From positions 28,637 through 92,636 of the forward strand of contig CATLJA010000001.1 in NCBI GenBank assembly GCA_949959305.1: a stretch of 64,000 nt of DNA, read 5' to 3'. The position numbers and the translations under genes are program-made. This DNA is from an uncultured Oscillibacter sp. (GTDB lineage: Bacteria; Bacillota; Clostridia; Oscillospirales; Oscillospiraceae). The notes beneath the pieces were generated by a model. That model worked only from the letters and a program-made list of their open reading frames with translations. It did no database searches and had not been told where the DNA came from. Positions 1-9,670 of this stretch are shown piece by piece (position 1 is the first letter of the stretch; each line of letters opens with the position of its first letter).

Positions 1-462
1 GTGCTGGCCTTCCATCCCCATGACTGGATGGCGGACCGGAACTGGATGAACTGGAACATCTTCTTCACCCTGTTCCTGTCCCTTCTGGCCATGTACGGCT
101 TCAAGGAGCGGAAGTGGTGGCTGTTCCTGGGGGCCTTCTTCGCGGTGACCTGGTGGAATTTCGATTACTCCGGCAGCGGCATCCTGCTGATGCTGATTTT
201 CTTCCTCTGCCGGAACCATCCCAAAGCCGGCGCGGCGCTCTATGTGCTCAGCTACCTCCCGGCCCTTTGGGGCGGCTATCTGGAGGACCCGCTGAGCCTG
301 AAGCTGGGGGGCTTCGCCATCGACTGGAGTATCTTCGCGGTGTTCGCCGCCCTGCTGATTTTCCTTCCCACCCGCTCCGGGCTGAAAATCCCCAGGTGGT
401 TCTTCTACGCGTTCTATCCCGCCCATCTGGCGGTCATCGCCGTCATCCAATTCATGCTGTAA
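1..462 (+). CDS. TraX-like multipass membrane protein, 5' truncated by window edge
   Basis: Open frame from base 1; hydrophobic protein with TraX-like composition and C-terminal 'YAFYPAHL' motif. Confidence 0.6.
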   Translation: MLAFHPHDWMADRNWMNWNIFFTLFLSLLAMYGFKERKWWLFLGAFFAVTWWNFDYSGSGILLMLIFFLCRNHPKAGAALYVLSYLPALWGGYLEDPLSLKLGGFAIDWSIFAVFAALLIFLPTRSGLKIPRWFFYAFYPAHLAVIAVIQFML

Positions 463-478
463 GAAAGGAACGATTATT

Positions 479-1222
479 ATGCTGACTGTGGAAAACCTGC
501 GCAAGTCCTATCAAGTGGGAAAGACCTCCTACGAGGTTCTCAAGGGCGTGTCCCTGAGCGTTGGAAAGGGCGAGTTTGTCGCCGTCATGGGCCCCTCGGG
601 CTCCGGCAAGACCACGCTTTTAAACTGCATCTCCTGCTACATCCCCGCCGACTCCGGCAGCATCCGCCTGGGCAAAACCGAGCTGGCCCGGCTGGACGAG
701 GACGCCCTGGCCGAGGTGCGGAACAAGCAGCTGGGCTTCGTCTTCCAGGACTTCCTGCTCCTGGACGGTCTGACGGTCCGGCAGAACATCCTTCTGCCCG
801 CCATCATCGGCGGGACCGTCTCCGACATGACGGAGCAGCGGGCGGACCAGCTCTGCGAGGTCTTCGGCATCGCCGGAATCCGGGACAAATACCCGGCGGA
901 AATCTCCGGCGGCGAGAAACAGAGGACCGCCGTGGCCCGGGCCCTCATCAACCACCCCCTGCTGATTCTGGCCGACGAGCCCACAGGCAACCTGGACAGC
1001 AAGTCCACCCGGGCCGTGATCCGCTCCTTTGAGCAGGCCAAAAGCGCTCTGGAGGCCACGATTTTCATGGTGACCCACGACTCCTACGCCGCCTCCTTCT
1101 GCGACCGGGTGGTGATCCTCCGGGACGGCGTGGTCTGGAAGACGCTGGAGAAGGGGGCCACGGAGCGGGAGAAGTTCCAGGACCAGCTCCTGGACGCCAT
1201 TCGAGAGATGGGGAGGGAATGA
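479..1222 (+). CDS. ABC transporter ATP-binding protein (BceA/MacB-like)
   Basis: Walker A GPSGSGKTT, signature ISGGEKQR, Walker B LILADEPTGNLDS; overlaps the FtsX-like permease gene. Confidence 0.93.
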   Translation: MLTVENLRKSYQVGKTSYEVLKGVSLSVGKGEFVAVMGPSGSGKTTLLNCISCYIPADSGSIRLGKTELARLDEDALAEVRNKQLGFVFQDFLLLDGLTVRQNILLPAIIGGTVSDMTEQRADQLCEVFGIAGIRDKYPAEISGGEKQRTAVARALINHPLLILADEPTGNLDSKSTRAVIRSFEQAKSALEATIFMVTHDSYAASFCDRVVILRDGVVWKTLEKGATEREKFQDQLLDAIREMGRE

Positions 1223-3354
1223 CCATGCGCCACTTTTCCGAAGTCTATGCCCTGATGCGCCGGAAGAACAGACAGCAATACGCGCTTCTCGCGGGCTGCT
1301 GCTTTTTCTCCGTGCTGCTGATTACGGCTTACGTCTGCATGATGCGGGCCCCCACCGTCCTGGCCGTCCTCCCCGAGGGGGGCGACAGCCGCAAGCAGGT
1401 CATGATGATCTTCGTCCTGGCGGTCATCGGCTGCGCCGTGTTCACCACCTACGCCGCGGGGCTCTTCTTCCGGCAGAAGTCCCGGGAGACCGGAACCTTC
1501 CTGGCCCTGGGGGCCTCCCGGGCCCAGGTCCGGGGAGAGCTGTTCCGGGAGCTGGGGGTGATTTCCCTGGGCTCCTGCGCCGCCGGGGCCATTCTGGGCG
1601 GGCCGCTGGCCTGGGTGCTGTGGCAGTTTTTCCGGCTTGCCGTGGTGGACACCGAGGAGATGCGCCTGACCTTTGACCCCAACGCCTATGTGATTTCACT
1701 GGCCTTCTCCGCCTTTGTCATCGTCATGATGTTCCTTTTGGGAGGCCGGTCCGTCAGGCGGACCAACATCATCGACATTGTGCAGGAGTCCCACAAGTCC
1801 GAGCCCATCCGGGATGTGCCCCGGTGGTATGGCCCCGTTGGCGTCGGCCTGCTGGCCCTGGGGGTGTTCCTGGGCTATATCGCCCCCAATTTTTTTGTGG
1901 GAGTCCTCCACTGGTATCCCCCCGAGGGGCTGACCGCCGTCTTTTTCCTCCCCGCCCTGATCGGCCTCTATATGATGTTGCTCCACACGGTGGTCAACGG
2001 CTGGAACGGGAAAAAGAAGCTCTACAAGGACCTGATCGCCACCAGCCAGATGCGGTTCCAGGGCCGCCAGACGGTGCGGAACATGCTGGTGATGACCCTG
2101 TTGATTGCCGGCGCCTATTTCGGCAGCTTTTACACCCCCATGCTGGGCACCGGAGCCATGATAGGCTATGACGCCCGGCCGGTGGACTATGCCTACCACT
2201 TCCGGGCGGACCAGGACATCCCTATGGAGGACGAGGTCCGGGCCCTGGCGGAGGAATACGGCGTGACCATCACGGACTTCGCCGCCGCCCCCATGCTCCG
2301 CCTGACGGTGGACGGCGACAATATGATTGAGGAGGAGGGCCCCGTGGGCGTCACCTGGCGGGAGGAATACGAGGAGGTGTTGCTGTCCCACCTGTTCCTC
2401 TCCGCCTCCGGCTATGAGGCGCTGACGGGAGAGCGTGTGGAGCTGGCTCCCGGTGAGGTCCGGGGCGTCATCGACGTGGATGGGAGCGCCCTGGGCTTCA
2501 GCCCCGACGCCACGGTCCTGACCAACTATCTCACCGGGGAGCGGCTTCCCGTAACGCCCCTGGAGCCCCTGCGCTATGACAGCCTTTTTGAACGCTACGT
2601 CATGAACGACGGGGACTTTGTGCGCTTAAGCGCGGGCCTTTCCGACGAGTGGCGGGAGACTCAGGTCTGCTTCAATGTGGAGAACTGCGAGGAAACCTAT
2701 GACTTTGCCAAGGCGCTGTTCAACAAGATCGTGGACCGCTCCACCATAGACGTGGCCCAGTTCAGCCGCTGGGACCCGGTGCTCCGGGACCGGCGCATCG
2801 CGGAGGAGGGCCGCTATTTCCTGGACCGGGAGAGCTGCGCGGAGGCGGGCTTCACCCCTATTGACTATGACCAGCGGGACAGCTCCGCCTTCCGGCTGGA
2901 CTGGCAGTATATGCCCCAGTTCCGGGTGATGGATAAGGCGGACTTTGTAAAGACGGCGGCGGTGTTTATCATGCTGTTCGCTTTTGTGGCCGTGGTGTGC
3001 TTCTCCGCCGTGTTTGTGATTGCCTACACCCGGTGCATGACCATCGCCCTGACGAACCGGAAGGTTTACGACGACCTGCGGCACCTGGGGGCCTCCAACG
3101 CCTACCTCCGCCGCTCCGTCCGGGGGCAGGTGAAGCGGGTGTTCCTGGTTCCGGCGCTGGTGGGTACGGGCGTCATCTACGCCTTCTACGTCATGATTAT
3201 GTACTTCAACGGCAGTCCCGCGGGCATCACGCCCAGCGAGGCGGCGGGCCTCCTGGCGGCGCTTCTGGTGGTGGCGGCGGTGAGCACCCTGATCTACGGG
3301 GTATACCGCCTGACCTTCGCCCAGGTTTGCAGGGCCCTGGAAATCCGGCGGTGA
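1219..3354 (+). CDS. FtsX-like ABC transporter permease (BceB-like, 711 aa)
   Basis: ATGA overlap with the ATPase gene; multi-TM with large extracytoplasmic domain. Confidence 0.88.
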   Translation: MTMRHFSEVYALMRRKNRQQYALLAGCCFFSVLLITAYVCMMRAPTVLAVLPEGGDSRKQVMMIFVLAVIGCAVFTTYAAGLFFRQKSRETGTFLALGASRAQVRGELFRELGVISLGSCAAGAILGGPLAWVLWQFFRLAVVDTEEMRLTFDPNAYVISLAFSAFVIVMMFLLGGRSVRRTNIIDIVQESHKSEPIRDVPRWYGPVGVGLLALGVFLGYIAPNFFVGVLHWYPPEGLTAVFFLPALIGLYMMLLHTVVNGWNGKKKLYKDLIATSQMRFQGRQTVRNMLVMTLLIAGAYFGSFYTPMLGTGAMIGYDARPVDYAYHFRADQDIPMEDEVRALAEEYGVTITDFAAAPMLRLTVDGDNMIEEEGPVGVTWREEYEEVLLSHLFLSASGYEALTGERVELAPGEVRGVIDVDGSALGFSPDATVLTNYLTGERLPVTPLEPLRYDSLFERYVMNDGDFVRLSAGLSDEWRETQVCFNVENCEETYDFAKALFNKIVDRSTIDVAQFSRWDPVLRDRRIAEEGRYFLDRESCAEAGFTPIDYDQRDSSAFRLDWQYMPQFRVMDKADFVKTAAVFIMLFAFVAVVCFSAVFVIAYTRCMTIALTNRKVYDDLRHLGASNAYLRRSVRGQVKRVFLVPALVGTGVIYAFYVMIMYFNGSPAGITPSEAAGLLAALLVVAAVSTLIYGVYRLTFAQVCRALEIRR

Positions 3355-3366
3355 CCGGAAAACGCA

Positions 3367-3400
3367 AGGGAGCGCGGGACCGTTCGGTCCCGCGCTCCCT
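3367..3400. terminator. Hairpin between convergent genes
   Basis: 15-bp perfect stem AGGGAGCGCGGGACC-GTTC-GGTCCCGCGCTCCCT. Confidence 0.7.
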
Positions 3401-3421
3401 GGGTTCCTGTTCAAAAAGAGG

Positions 3422-4858
3422 TCAGGCGCTCTGCCTGGCGTGGACCGCCAGGGACTGCTGAGGGGTCATGGCGAAGTAGTCGTAGTTGACCGCGCCGCCG
3501 CTGTCGCCCCAGGTGGCGTCAATGTGGTACTCCGTTCCGTCCAGGACGGCGGTGGTCCAGATATGGTCCTCCCGGATGACGGTGGAGCATTGGATGCCCT
3601 CCAGCTTTAAAAGCAGGTTGTACGCCCCGGTGTAGCCGTCGCAGACGGCGGCGCCGTTGACGAACAGGTTGTAGGGGATATGGCTGAGGGACTCGTCCCC
3701 GGCCTGGTAGTCGTAAGCACAGTTGTCACAGACCCAGCCGTAGTAAATCCGGGCCTTCTCCAGCTCCGTCATCCCCGGGTAAAGGACCCCCTCCGCCCAC
3801 AGCCGGTCGTGGACGGCGGCGGCGGCCTCCATGGCGGCGGCCCGGTACTCCTGGGTGCGGCCTCCCGCTCCGGCGGCGGAAAAGCTCAGCGTCACCAGGC
3901 CCGCTCCCCGGGTGCAGCGGACCTCGTTGTAGCCCTGCTCGCAGTGGGCCTTCATCACGGCCAGGGAGCGGTCCATGAGCCGCCTGGCCCCCGCTTCTAA
4001 GAGGCCGGGGTAGTAAAACACAATCTGGTCGCTGCCACGGGCCAGCATATAGCGCAGGGAGCTCTCCAGCTCCTCCGCCGTGGCGGGGGCCAGGCTGTAG
4101 CTTCCCGGCTCCACCAAATCCTCCAGCGCGGTCCCGGCGGCGGCGTAAAGATGGGACAAATCCCACTGGGGCTGGACCCGCAGGGCGGGGTCCAGCATGC
4201 GGGTCAGCATGGCGGCCAGGGCCCCCCGGGTGATGGGGGCTCCGGGCAGGAAGGAGCCGTCCTCCCCGCTTCCCGCGCACACGCCCTTGCGGTAGAGGGC
4301 CAGAATGTCCTGATAGTAGGGGGTATACTCGTCCACGTCGGGGATGAAGCGGCGGGAGGAGTAGGCCACCGTGACCAGCTCGTCGTGGACGGAGGGCAGG
4401 GCCTCCTCCGGGAGGACGTTCGCCAGGAGGTGGGCCGCCTGGGCCCGGGTGGCGGGCCTGTACAGCTCCGCGCCGTCCGCGAAGTCCTCCTCCAGCACGC
4501 CCTCCGCCTGGAGGTAGCGCAGGTATGCCTGGGCCGCGGGAGCGCCCTCCGCGCGGTAGTCCCGGGCGGCCTCCGCGTCGCCGGCCTGGTAAAGCCCCCG
4601 GACGCGCCCGGCGAAAATGACGGCCTGTCCCACCGTCACGGGGTCTCCCGGGCCGAACGTCCCGTCGGCCTTCCCGCCCGTGAGGCCGTACTCATAAAGG
4701 GCGGTTACGTTGCCGTAGAAGGGAGACTCCGGCGTCAGGTCGGAAAACTCCCCGTTGTAGGTCCGGCTGCGGGCGAAGCCCGCCGCCTGGGCCGCCTGGG
4801 CGGGGAGGGCCAGCAGCAGGCAGACGGCCAGCAGCAGGGCGGGAATGTGTTTTTTCAT
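3422..4858 (-). CDS. Secreted SLH-domain protein with transglutaminase-like domain
   Basis: Signal peptide, SLH-like repeats (FGPGDPVTVGQAV; FLPGAPITRGALAAML), transglutaminase core 'NGAAVCDGYTGAYNLLLK...HIDATWGD'. Confidence 0.85.
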   Translation of the reverse strand: MKKHIPALLLAVCLLLALPAQAAQAAGFARSRTYNGEFSDLTPESPFYGNVTALYEYGLTGGKADGTFGPGDPVTVGQAVIFAGRVRGLYQAGDAEAARDYRAEGAPAAQAYLRYLQAEGVLEEDFADGAELYRPATRAQAAHLLANVLPEEALPSVHDELVTVAYSSRRFIPDVDEYTPYYQDILALYRKGVCAGSGEDGSFLPGAPITRGALAAMLTRMLDPALRVQPQWDLSHLYAAAGTALEDLVEPGSYSLAPATAEELESSLRYMLARGSDQIVFYYPGLLEAGARRLMDRSLAVMKAHCEQGYNEVRCTRGAGLVTLSFSAAGAGGRTQEYRAAAMEAAAAVHDRLWAEGVLYPGMTELEKARIYYGWVCDNCAYDYQAGDESLSHIPYNLFVNGAAVCDGYTGAYNLLLKLEGIQCSTVIREDHIWTTAVLDGTEYHIDATWGDSGGAVNYDYFAMTPQQSLAVHARQSA

Positions 4859-4886
4859 GTCGTTCCTTTCGGGCGGAAGGCGGGGA

Positions 4887-5870
4887 CTACGTCAAAAGGT
4901 TCAAATCCTCCGCCGTGCGGTCCTCGGTGTAGGGGTTCAGGTACTGGTTCACCATAGCCAGGGTCTCCTCCTGGTTGAGGTAGATATAAGGGGATTTCCA
5001 GTCTCCGGGCAGGGTGGCGAAGGAGACGTTCTCCGCCCCCATGGCGGCGACGCTGCCCCCCAGCCAGACCAGGTTGCCCACGCTCAAATCCGTCTCCACG
5101 TACTCCACGAAGATTTTGCAGTAATCGTCCAGCCTTGTGATGCTGGCGGGGGTCAGCATCTTCTTGGCCACGGCCTTCAAAAAGTCCTGCTGGGTCTGCA
5201 TCCGGCCGATGTCCTGGGAGGCGTAGCCGTTCCGGCAGCGGACCACCTTCAGCGCGTCGGCCCCGTTGAGATGGCGCATGCCCTTGGAAAAGTGGATGTA
5301 GAGGTCCTGGTAGGGGTCCTCGTAGTCCATGTCGATGGGAATGTAGAAGTCCACGCCGTCAATGGCGTTCACCAAAGCCTCAAAGGCCCGGAGGTCCACC
5401 AGCACCGTATAGTCCACCGGAATGCCCAGCTGGTCCGAGACGGTCTGGGACAAAAGCTCCATGCCCCCGGCGTTGTAGGCGAAGTTGATTTTGTGGTTCT
5501 TGCCGTTGATGAACGCCTTGGTGTCCCGGGCGATGCTGGCCCCGAAGACATAGCCGTTCTCCGTGTCCACAGCCAGGAGAATGTTGGTGTCCGTGCCGCC
5601 GTTTTCGTCGTCCGCCCCGGAGACCAGGATGGTGTAAAAGCCGGGCTTGCGCTCGTAGTGGGAGCGGAGGGCCTCCGCCTCCTCGCCGGAGAGCTCCCCC
5701 GAAGCGGCGGGGCCGTTGACCCGCTGAATCATGACGGAGTCGCCGGTCTTCTGCTCCGGGGCCCGGAAGTAGACCCGGATGACGGCATAGCACAATCCGA
5801 TCAGTATGAAAAGCAGCAGCAGCGTAACCGCCCAGGGGCTGCGCTTCCGGCGGCGAAGTCTGGATGCCAT
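4887..5870 (-). CDS. LytR-CpsA-Psr (LCP) family protein
   Basis: Start MASRLRRRK... preceded by AGGAGG; TM then LCP motifs (DTNILLAVD, INGKNHKINFAYNAGG, RCRNGYASQDIGRMQTQQ). Confidence 0.88.
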   Translation of the reverse strand: MASRLRRRKRSPWAVTLLLLFILIGLCYAVIRVYFRAPEQKTGDSVMIQRVNGPAASGELSGEEAEALRSHYERKPGFYTILVSGADDENGGTDTNILLAVDTENGYVFGASIARDTKAFINGKNHKINFAYNAGGMELLSQTVSDQLGIPVDYTVLVDLRAFEALVNAIDGVDFYIPIDMDYEDPYQDLYIHFSKGMRHLNGADALKVVRCRNGYASQDIGRMQTQQDFLKAVAKKMLTPASITRLDDYCKIFVEYVETDLSVGNLVWLGGSVAAMGAENVSFATLPGDWKSPYIYLNQEETLAMVNQYLNPYTEDRTAEDLNLLT

Positions 5871-6086
5871 GGGAAACCTCCTGTGCGCCGCGAAACGGCG
5901 CATATCATCAAAAGTAAGCGCGGGAAAAGGGCCCGTCCAAAGGCAGGGCGGAGCTATCTGCTTCATTATAAGGCGGCCCCCGGAAAAAGACAAGAGAAAA
6001 AATAGCGGCAGCGCCGCTATTTTTTCTGCCGGAATTCCGCCGTTTCTGTCATTTCTTACAAGGGATTTAAAATATTTTCAGAAAAT

Positions 6087-6422
6087 TTACAACTTGGTCA
6101 AATTCTCTCCATCCTTTTCCGGCTCCGGGGACGGTTCCGCCGCCGGGGCGGAGGCCGCCGCCCGCTCCAGCAGCGCCTTGATGTCCGCCAGAAGCTGGTT
6201 CTGGTAGGACAGGGCGCAGCGGATATAGTGCATGGCGGGTTCCGGCGGGGGCGCCGGATCCTCCAGGGGGTGGGGCCAGCGGCGGACCTCCGGCTCCGTG
6301 TAGATGGGCGTGCCCGGTGGCGCGGCCTCCGCCCCCCGCCCCGCGCTCCGGGAGACAGGCACGGTCCGGGCCGCCCGCCCGCCCGCCGAGGTCCGTCCCC
6401 GGCCGTGTTGTCGATTTGCCAT
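6087..6422 (-). CDS. Hypothetical protein
   Basis: 111-aa ORF directly downstream of spoIIID on the same strand; low-complexity N-terminus. Confidence 0.5.
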   Translation of the reverse strand: MANRQHGRGRTSAGGRAARTVPVSRSAGRGAEAAPPGTPIYTEPEVRRWPHPLEDPAPPPEPAMHYIRCALSYQNQLLADIKALLERAAASAPAAEPSPEPEKDGENLTKL

Positions 6423-6439
6423 AAATGGTCCCTCCTCCG

Positions 6440-6676
6440 TCAGCCGCCGCGGTATTTTTTCCGGGTGGCGATGCCCCCCCGGATATGCCGCTGGGCCTTG
6501 TTTACGTCCAGCACTTCCTTGACCTGCAGGTACAGCGGGCGGTTGAACAGGGGCAGCCGCTCGGAGATGTCCTTGTGTACCGTCGACTTGCTGATTCCGA
6601 ACCTCTGGGCGGCGGCCCGGACTGTAGACCGGTTCTCTATGATGTAAAGAGCCAGGCGCTCCGCCCGCTCCTCCAT
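6440..6676 (-). CDS. spoIIID: Sporulation transcriptional regulator SpoIIID
   Basis: MEERAERLALYIIENRSTVRAAAQRFGISKSTVHKDISERLP... matches SpoIIID HTH; embedded in a longer track ORF (6440..8122). A TTG start at 6688 (LKGNMEER) is also possible. Confidence 0.92.
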   Translation of the reverse strand: MEERAERLALYIIENRSTVRAAAQRFGISKSTVHKDISERLPLFNRPLYLQVKEVLDVNKAQRHIRGGIATRKKYRGG

Positions 6677-6758
6677 GTTTCCCTTCAAAACATCCTCACT
6701 CCCTGCCTCTTGTTGCTCCATCCTATGCGCTGCGCCGCCGGGAAATGCGAAAAACTTC

Positions 6759-6789
6759 TTGACATGGAGCGGGCTCCACGTGGTATGCT
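6759..6789 (+). promoter_or_regulatory. Promoter with 19-bp spacer containing a perfect inverted repeat
   Basis: TTGACA (6759-6764), 19-bp spacer, TATGCT (6784-6789); IR TGGAGC-gg-GCTCCA at 6765-6778. Confidence 0.6.
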
Positions 6790-6832
6790 GGGGAACAGAC
6801 AAAGCGTCAAGGGACACAAGGAGGTATATCTT

Positions 6833-7981
6833 ATGCGATACCGTACATTGGGCCGCTCCGGCATCCGGGCGGGCGAAATCGGCGTGGGCTGCGAGGGCTT
6901 TCTGGACAAGACCCCCGAACAGGTAAGGGAATGGCTGGACGTGTGCGAGGCGGCGGGAATCAACTGCATCGACCTCTACGCGCCAAATCCCGGGTTCCGC
7001 ACCAATCTGGGCCGCGCCCTCCGGGGGCGGCGGGAGAAGTTCGTCCTCCAGGCCCACCTCTGCGCCGTGTGGAAGGACGGGCAGTACAAGCGGACCCGGG
7101 ACATCGCCGAGGTCCGGGAAGGCTTTGAGGATCAGCTCCGGCGGCTGGAGACGGACCACGCGGAGATCGGCATGATCCACTATGTGGACTCCCTGGCGGA
7201 CTGGGAGGCGGTGAAAAACGGCCCCGTCATGGCCTATGTCCAAGAGCTGAAAGCGGCGGGAACCATCGGCTGCGCCGGCCTCTCCAGCCACAACCCCCAG
7301 GCGGCCCTGGCAGCGGTGAATTCCGGCCTCATCGACGTGCTGATGTTCAGCGTCAACCCCTGCTACGATCTCCAGCCCGCCTCCGAGGACGTGGAGGAGC
7401 TGTGGGCCCCCAAGAACTACGCCGCCCCCCTGCTGAACATGGACCCGGAGCGGCAGGAGCTGTATGAGGCCTGCCAGCGCCTCGGCGTGGGCATTACGGT
7501 GATGAAGGCCTTCGGCGGCGGGGACCTCCTCAGCGACGCCCTCTCCCCGGCGGGAAAGGCCCTGACGGCGTTCCAGTGCATCCAATACGCCCTGGACCGG
7601 CCCGGCGTGGCCTGCGTCATGGCCGGAGCCCGGAGCCTGGAGGATTTGAAGCGGAGCGCCGCCTTCGGGGAGGCCGGGGAGGTGGAGCGGGACTACGCCG
7701 CCGCCCTGGCGGCCCTGCCCAAGATCAGCTGGAAGGGGCACTGCATGTACTGCGGCCACTGCGCCCCCTGCCCCCAGGGCGTCTCCGTGGCGGACGTGAC
7801 CAAGTTTTTGAACCTCTCCCTGGTCCAGGGGGAGATTCCCGAGACCGTCCGGGAGCATTACGCCGCTCTGCCCCACGGGGCGGGGGAGTGCGTCCGGTGC
7901 GGCGCCTGCGAGAAGCGCTGCCCCTTCGAGGTGCCCGTCATGGAGAACATGGCCCGGGCGGCGGCGCTGTTCGGGAGGTGA
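6833..7981 (+). CDS. Aldo/keto reductase with C-terminal 4Fe-4S domain
   Basis: MRYRTLGRSGIRAGEIGVGCEG..., C-terminal CMYCGHCAPCPQG and CVRCGACEKRCPFEVPV; start after AAGGAGG. Confidence 0.92.
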   Translation: MRYRTLGRSGIRAGEIGVGCEGFLDKTPEQVREWLDVCEAAGINCIDLYAPNPGFRTNLGRALRGRREKFVLQAHLCAVWKDGQYKRTRDIAEVREGFEDQLRRLETDHAEIGMIHYVDSLADWEAVKNGPVMAYVQELKAAGTIGCAGLSSHNPQAALAAVNSGLIDVLMFSVNPCYDLQPASEDVEELWAPKNYAAPLLNMDPERQELYEACQRLGVGITVMKAFGGGDLLSDALSPAGKALTAFQCIQYALDRPGVACVMAGARSLEDLKRSAAFGEAGEVERDYAAALAALPKISWKGHCMYCGHCAPCPQGVSVADVTKFLNLSLVQGEIPETVREHYAALPHGAGECVRCGACEKRCPFEVPVMENMARAAALFGR

Positions 7982-7985
7982 GGGC

Positions 7986-8405
7986 ATGGACCGCACAGTC
8001 TTGATTCTGGACGGCCAGGGCGGCGGCGTGGGGAGCCAGCTGGTGAAGCTGCTGCTGCCCCGCCTGCGGCCGGACTGCCGCCTCCTGTGCGTGGGGACCA
8101 ACGTCATGGCCACCAGCGCCATGCTGAAGGCCGGAGCCGCTCAGGGGGCCACGGGGGAAAACGCCGTGGTCTATAACGCCGCCCGGGCGGACGTGATTCT
8201 GGGCCCCGTCGGCGTAATCCTGGCAAACGGCATTATGGGGGAGGTCTCCCCCGCCATGGCCGCCGCCGTCTCCGGCTCCGGGGCGGTGAAGATTCTGATT
8301 CCCTCCTCCTCCTGCGGCGTGTACGTGGCGGGGGTGGAGGAATGCCGCCTGGAGGAGTACCTCCGCCGGGCGGCGGACCTGGCGGCAAGGGAGCTGGGGC
8401 TGTGA
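7986..8405 (+). CDS. DUF3842-family protein
   Basis: ILDGQGGGVGSQLVK...GTNVMATSAMLKAGA... Confidence 0.75.
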   Translation: MDRTVLILDGQGGGVGSQLVKLLLPRLRPDCRLLCVGTNVMATSAMLKAGAAQGATGENAVVYNAARADVILGPVGVILANGIMGEVSPAMAAAVSGSGAVKILIPSSSCGVYVAGVEECRLEEYLRRAADLAARELGL

Positions 8406-9553
8406 GCGGAGGCTTTCTGGAGACTGCCCGGGCCCACTGGGCGAAATATCCCCGGATGGAGCCCCGGGACTTTGCCAAGCTGGCCTATCAGAGCGAGTTC
8501 GGCCCCGCCCACATGGTCCAGAGCCCGGACAGGGTCCTGGCGGCCCTGCTGGCGGAGCGGAAGGAGGCGGGGACGGAGCCCCTGCCTCCGGAGCCCATCG
8601 GAGGCGGCCTCTGCCGCTTCCATATCACCCAGGCTCTCTCCACTTTGTCGGAGCTGCCGCTGATTGGGCGGATGTTCACCCGGACCATGGCCCTGGCGGA
8701 GGGCACGGAGGCTGGACTGCTGGAAAAGCTGGGGCAGCTGGCCTCCCTCCCCGTCCCCGGCCTGGGAGAGTACCTGGAGGGCTGGCGGCGGGAGGGCTGT
8801 CCGCCCGTTCGTCACAGCGAGGCGTTCCGAAACGCCTATAACCCCCATTACCGGGTTCTGCAAACGCGCATGGCGGGGTTTCTCCCGGCGCTGGTCCCCA
8901 TCGACCGGCTGTCTCGGGAGCATTATGCCGCCTGGCTGCGCCTGCCCCGCCCGGAGGACAAGGGGCCGGGGGAGAGCGCCGGCGCCTATTTGCGGAGAAA
9001 CGGAATCCGGCCCTACCTTGTGGCCGTGGACGGCCGCTGCGGCAGCGGAAAAACCGGATTTGCCAAACTGGCGGAACAGTTGATTCCCGGCCCGAAACAC
9101 ACCGCTCACATGGACGACTGTTACCTTCCCTGGGAGAAACGGGCTTTCAACTGGATGGAAATTCCCGCCGGAAACATGGACCTGGACCGGGTCCGGGAGG
9201 AAATCCTGGTCCCGGTCCGCTCCGGGAGGCCCCTGGCCTACCAGCCCTTTTTCCAGAGGGAACGGGAAACGGACGAATACGGGAATCCGCTGGAGCTTGA
9301 TCCGGACAGGGCGGAGCTGATTCTGGTGGAAGGCACCTACTCCCAGCACCCGGCCCTGGCAAAATACTACGATTTTAAAATCTTTCTCACCTGCGAAAAG
9401 GAGGAGCAGACCCGCCGCCTCCGGACCCGGGAAGGGGACTATTACCCCACCTTCAACCGGGTGTGGCGGACGCTGGAGGAGAAGTATTTCGCCGCCTGCG
9501 GCACGGAGGAGGCCGCGGACTTGACGGTGGACACCACCGGATTTTTCGGCTGA
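8402..9553 (+). CDS. Uridine kinase-like P-loop protein with N-terminal extension
   Basis: P-loop VDGRCGSGKTGFAKLAE; GTG start overlapping the upstream stop. Confidence 0.75.
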   Translation: MSGGFLETARAHWAKYPRMEPRDFAKLAYQSEFGPAHMVQSPDRVLAALLAERKEAGTEPLPPEPIGGGLCRFHITQALSTLSELPLIGRMFTRTMALAEGTEAGLLEKLGQLASLPVPGLGEYLEGWRREGCPPVRHSEAFRNAYNPHYRVLQTRMAGFLPALVPIDRLSREHYAAWLRLPRPEDKGPGESAGAYLRRNGIRPYLVAVDGRCGSGKTGFAKLAEQLIPGPKHTAHMDDCYLPWEKRAFNWMEIPAGNMDLDRVREEILVPVRSGRPLAYQPFFQRERETDEYGNPLELDPDRAELILVEGTYSQHPALAKYYDFKIFLTCEKEEQTRRLRTREGDYYPTFNRVWRTLEEKYFAACGTEEAADLTVDTTGFFG

Positions 9554-9670
9554 AAAAAGGGGCTTGGCAGAAGCCATACCCCTATGGTATACTATAATGG
9601 AAGCAACCCGCCGCCAGGAAGGCGGCGGACTGTCAGAAGACGGGAAAACTTATCTGAAGGAGTTTTTCCC

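Noticed and set aside
4890-4925. GGTTCAAATCC tRNA T-arm-like string
   Set aside because: Lies in the 3' end of the LCP coding sequence; no acceptor, D or anticodon arms found.
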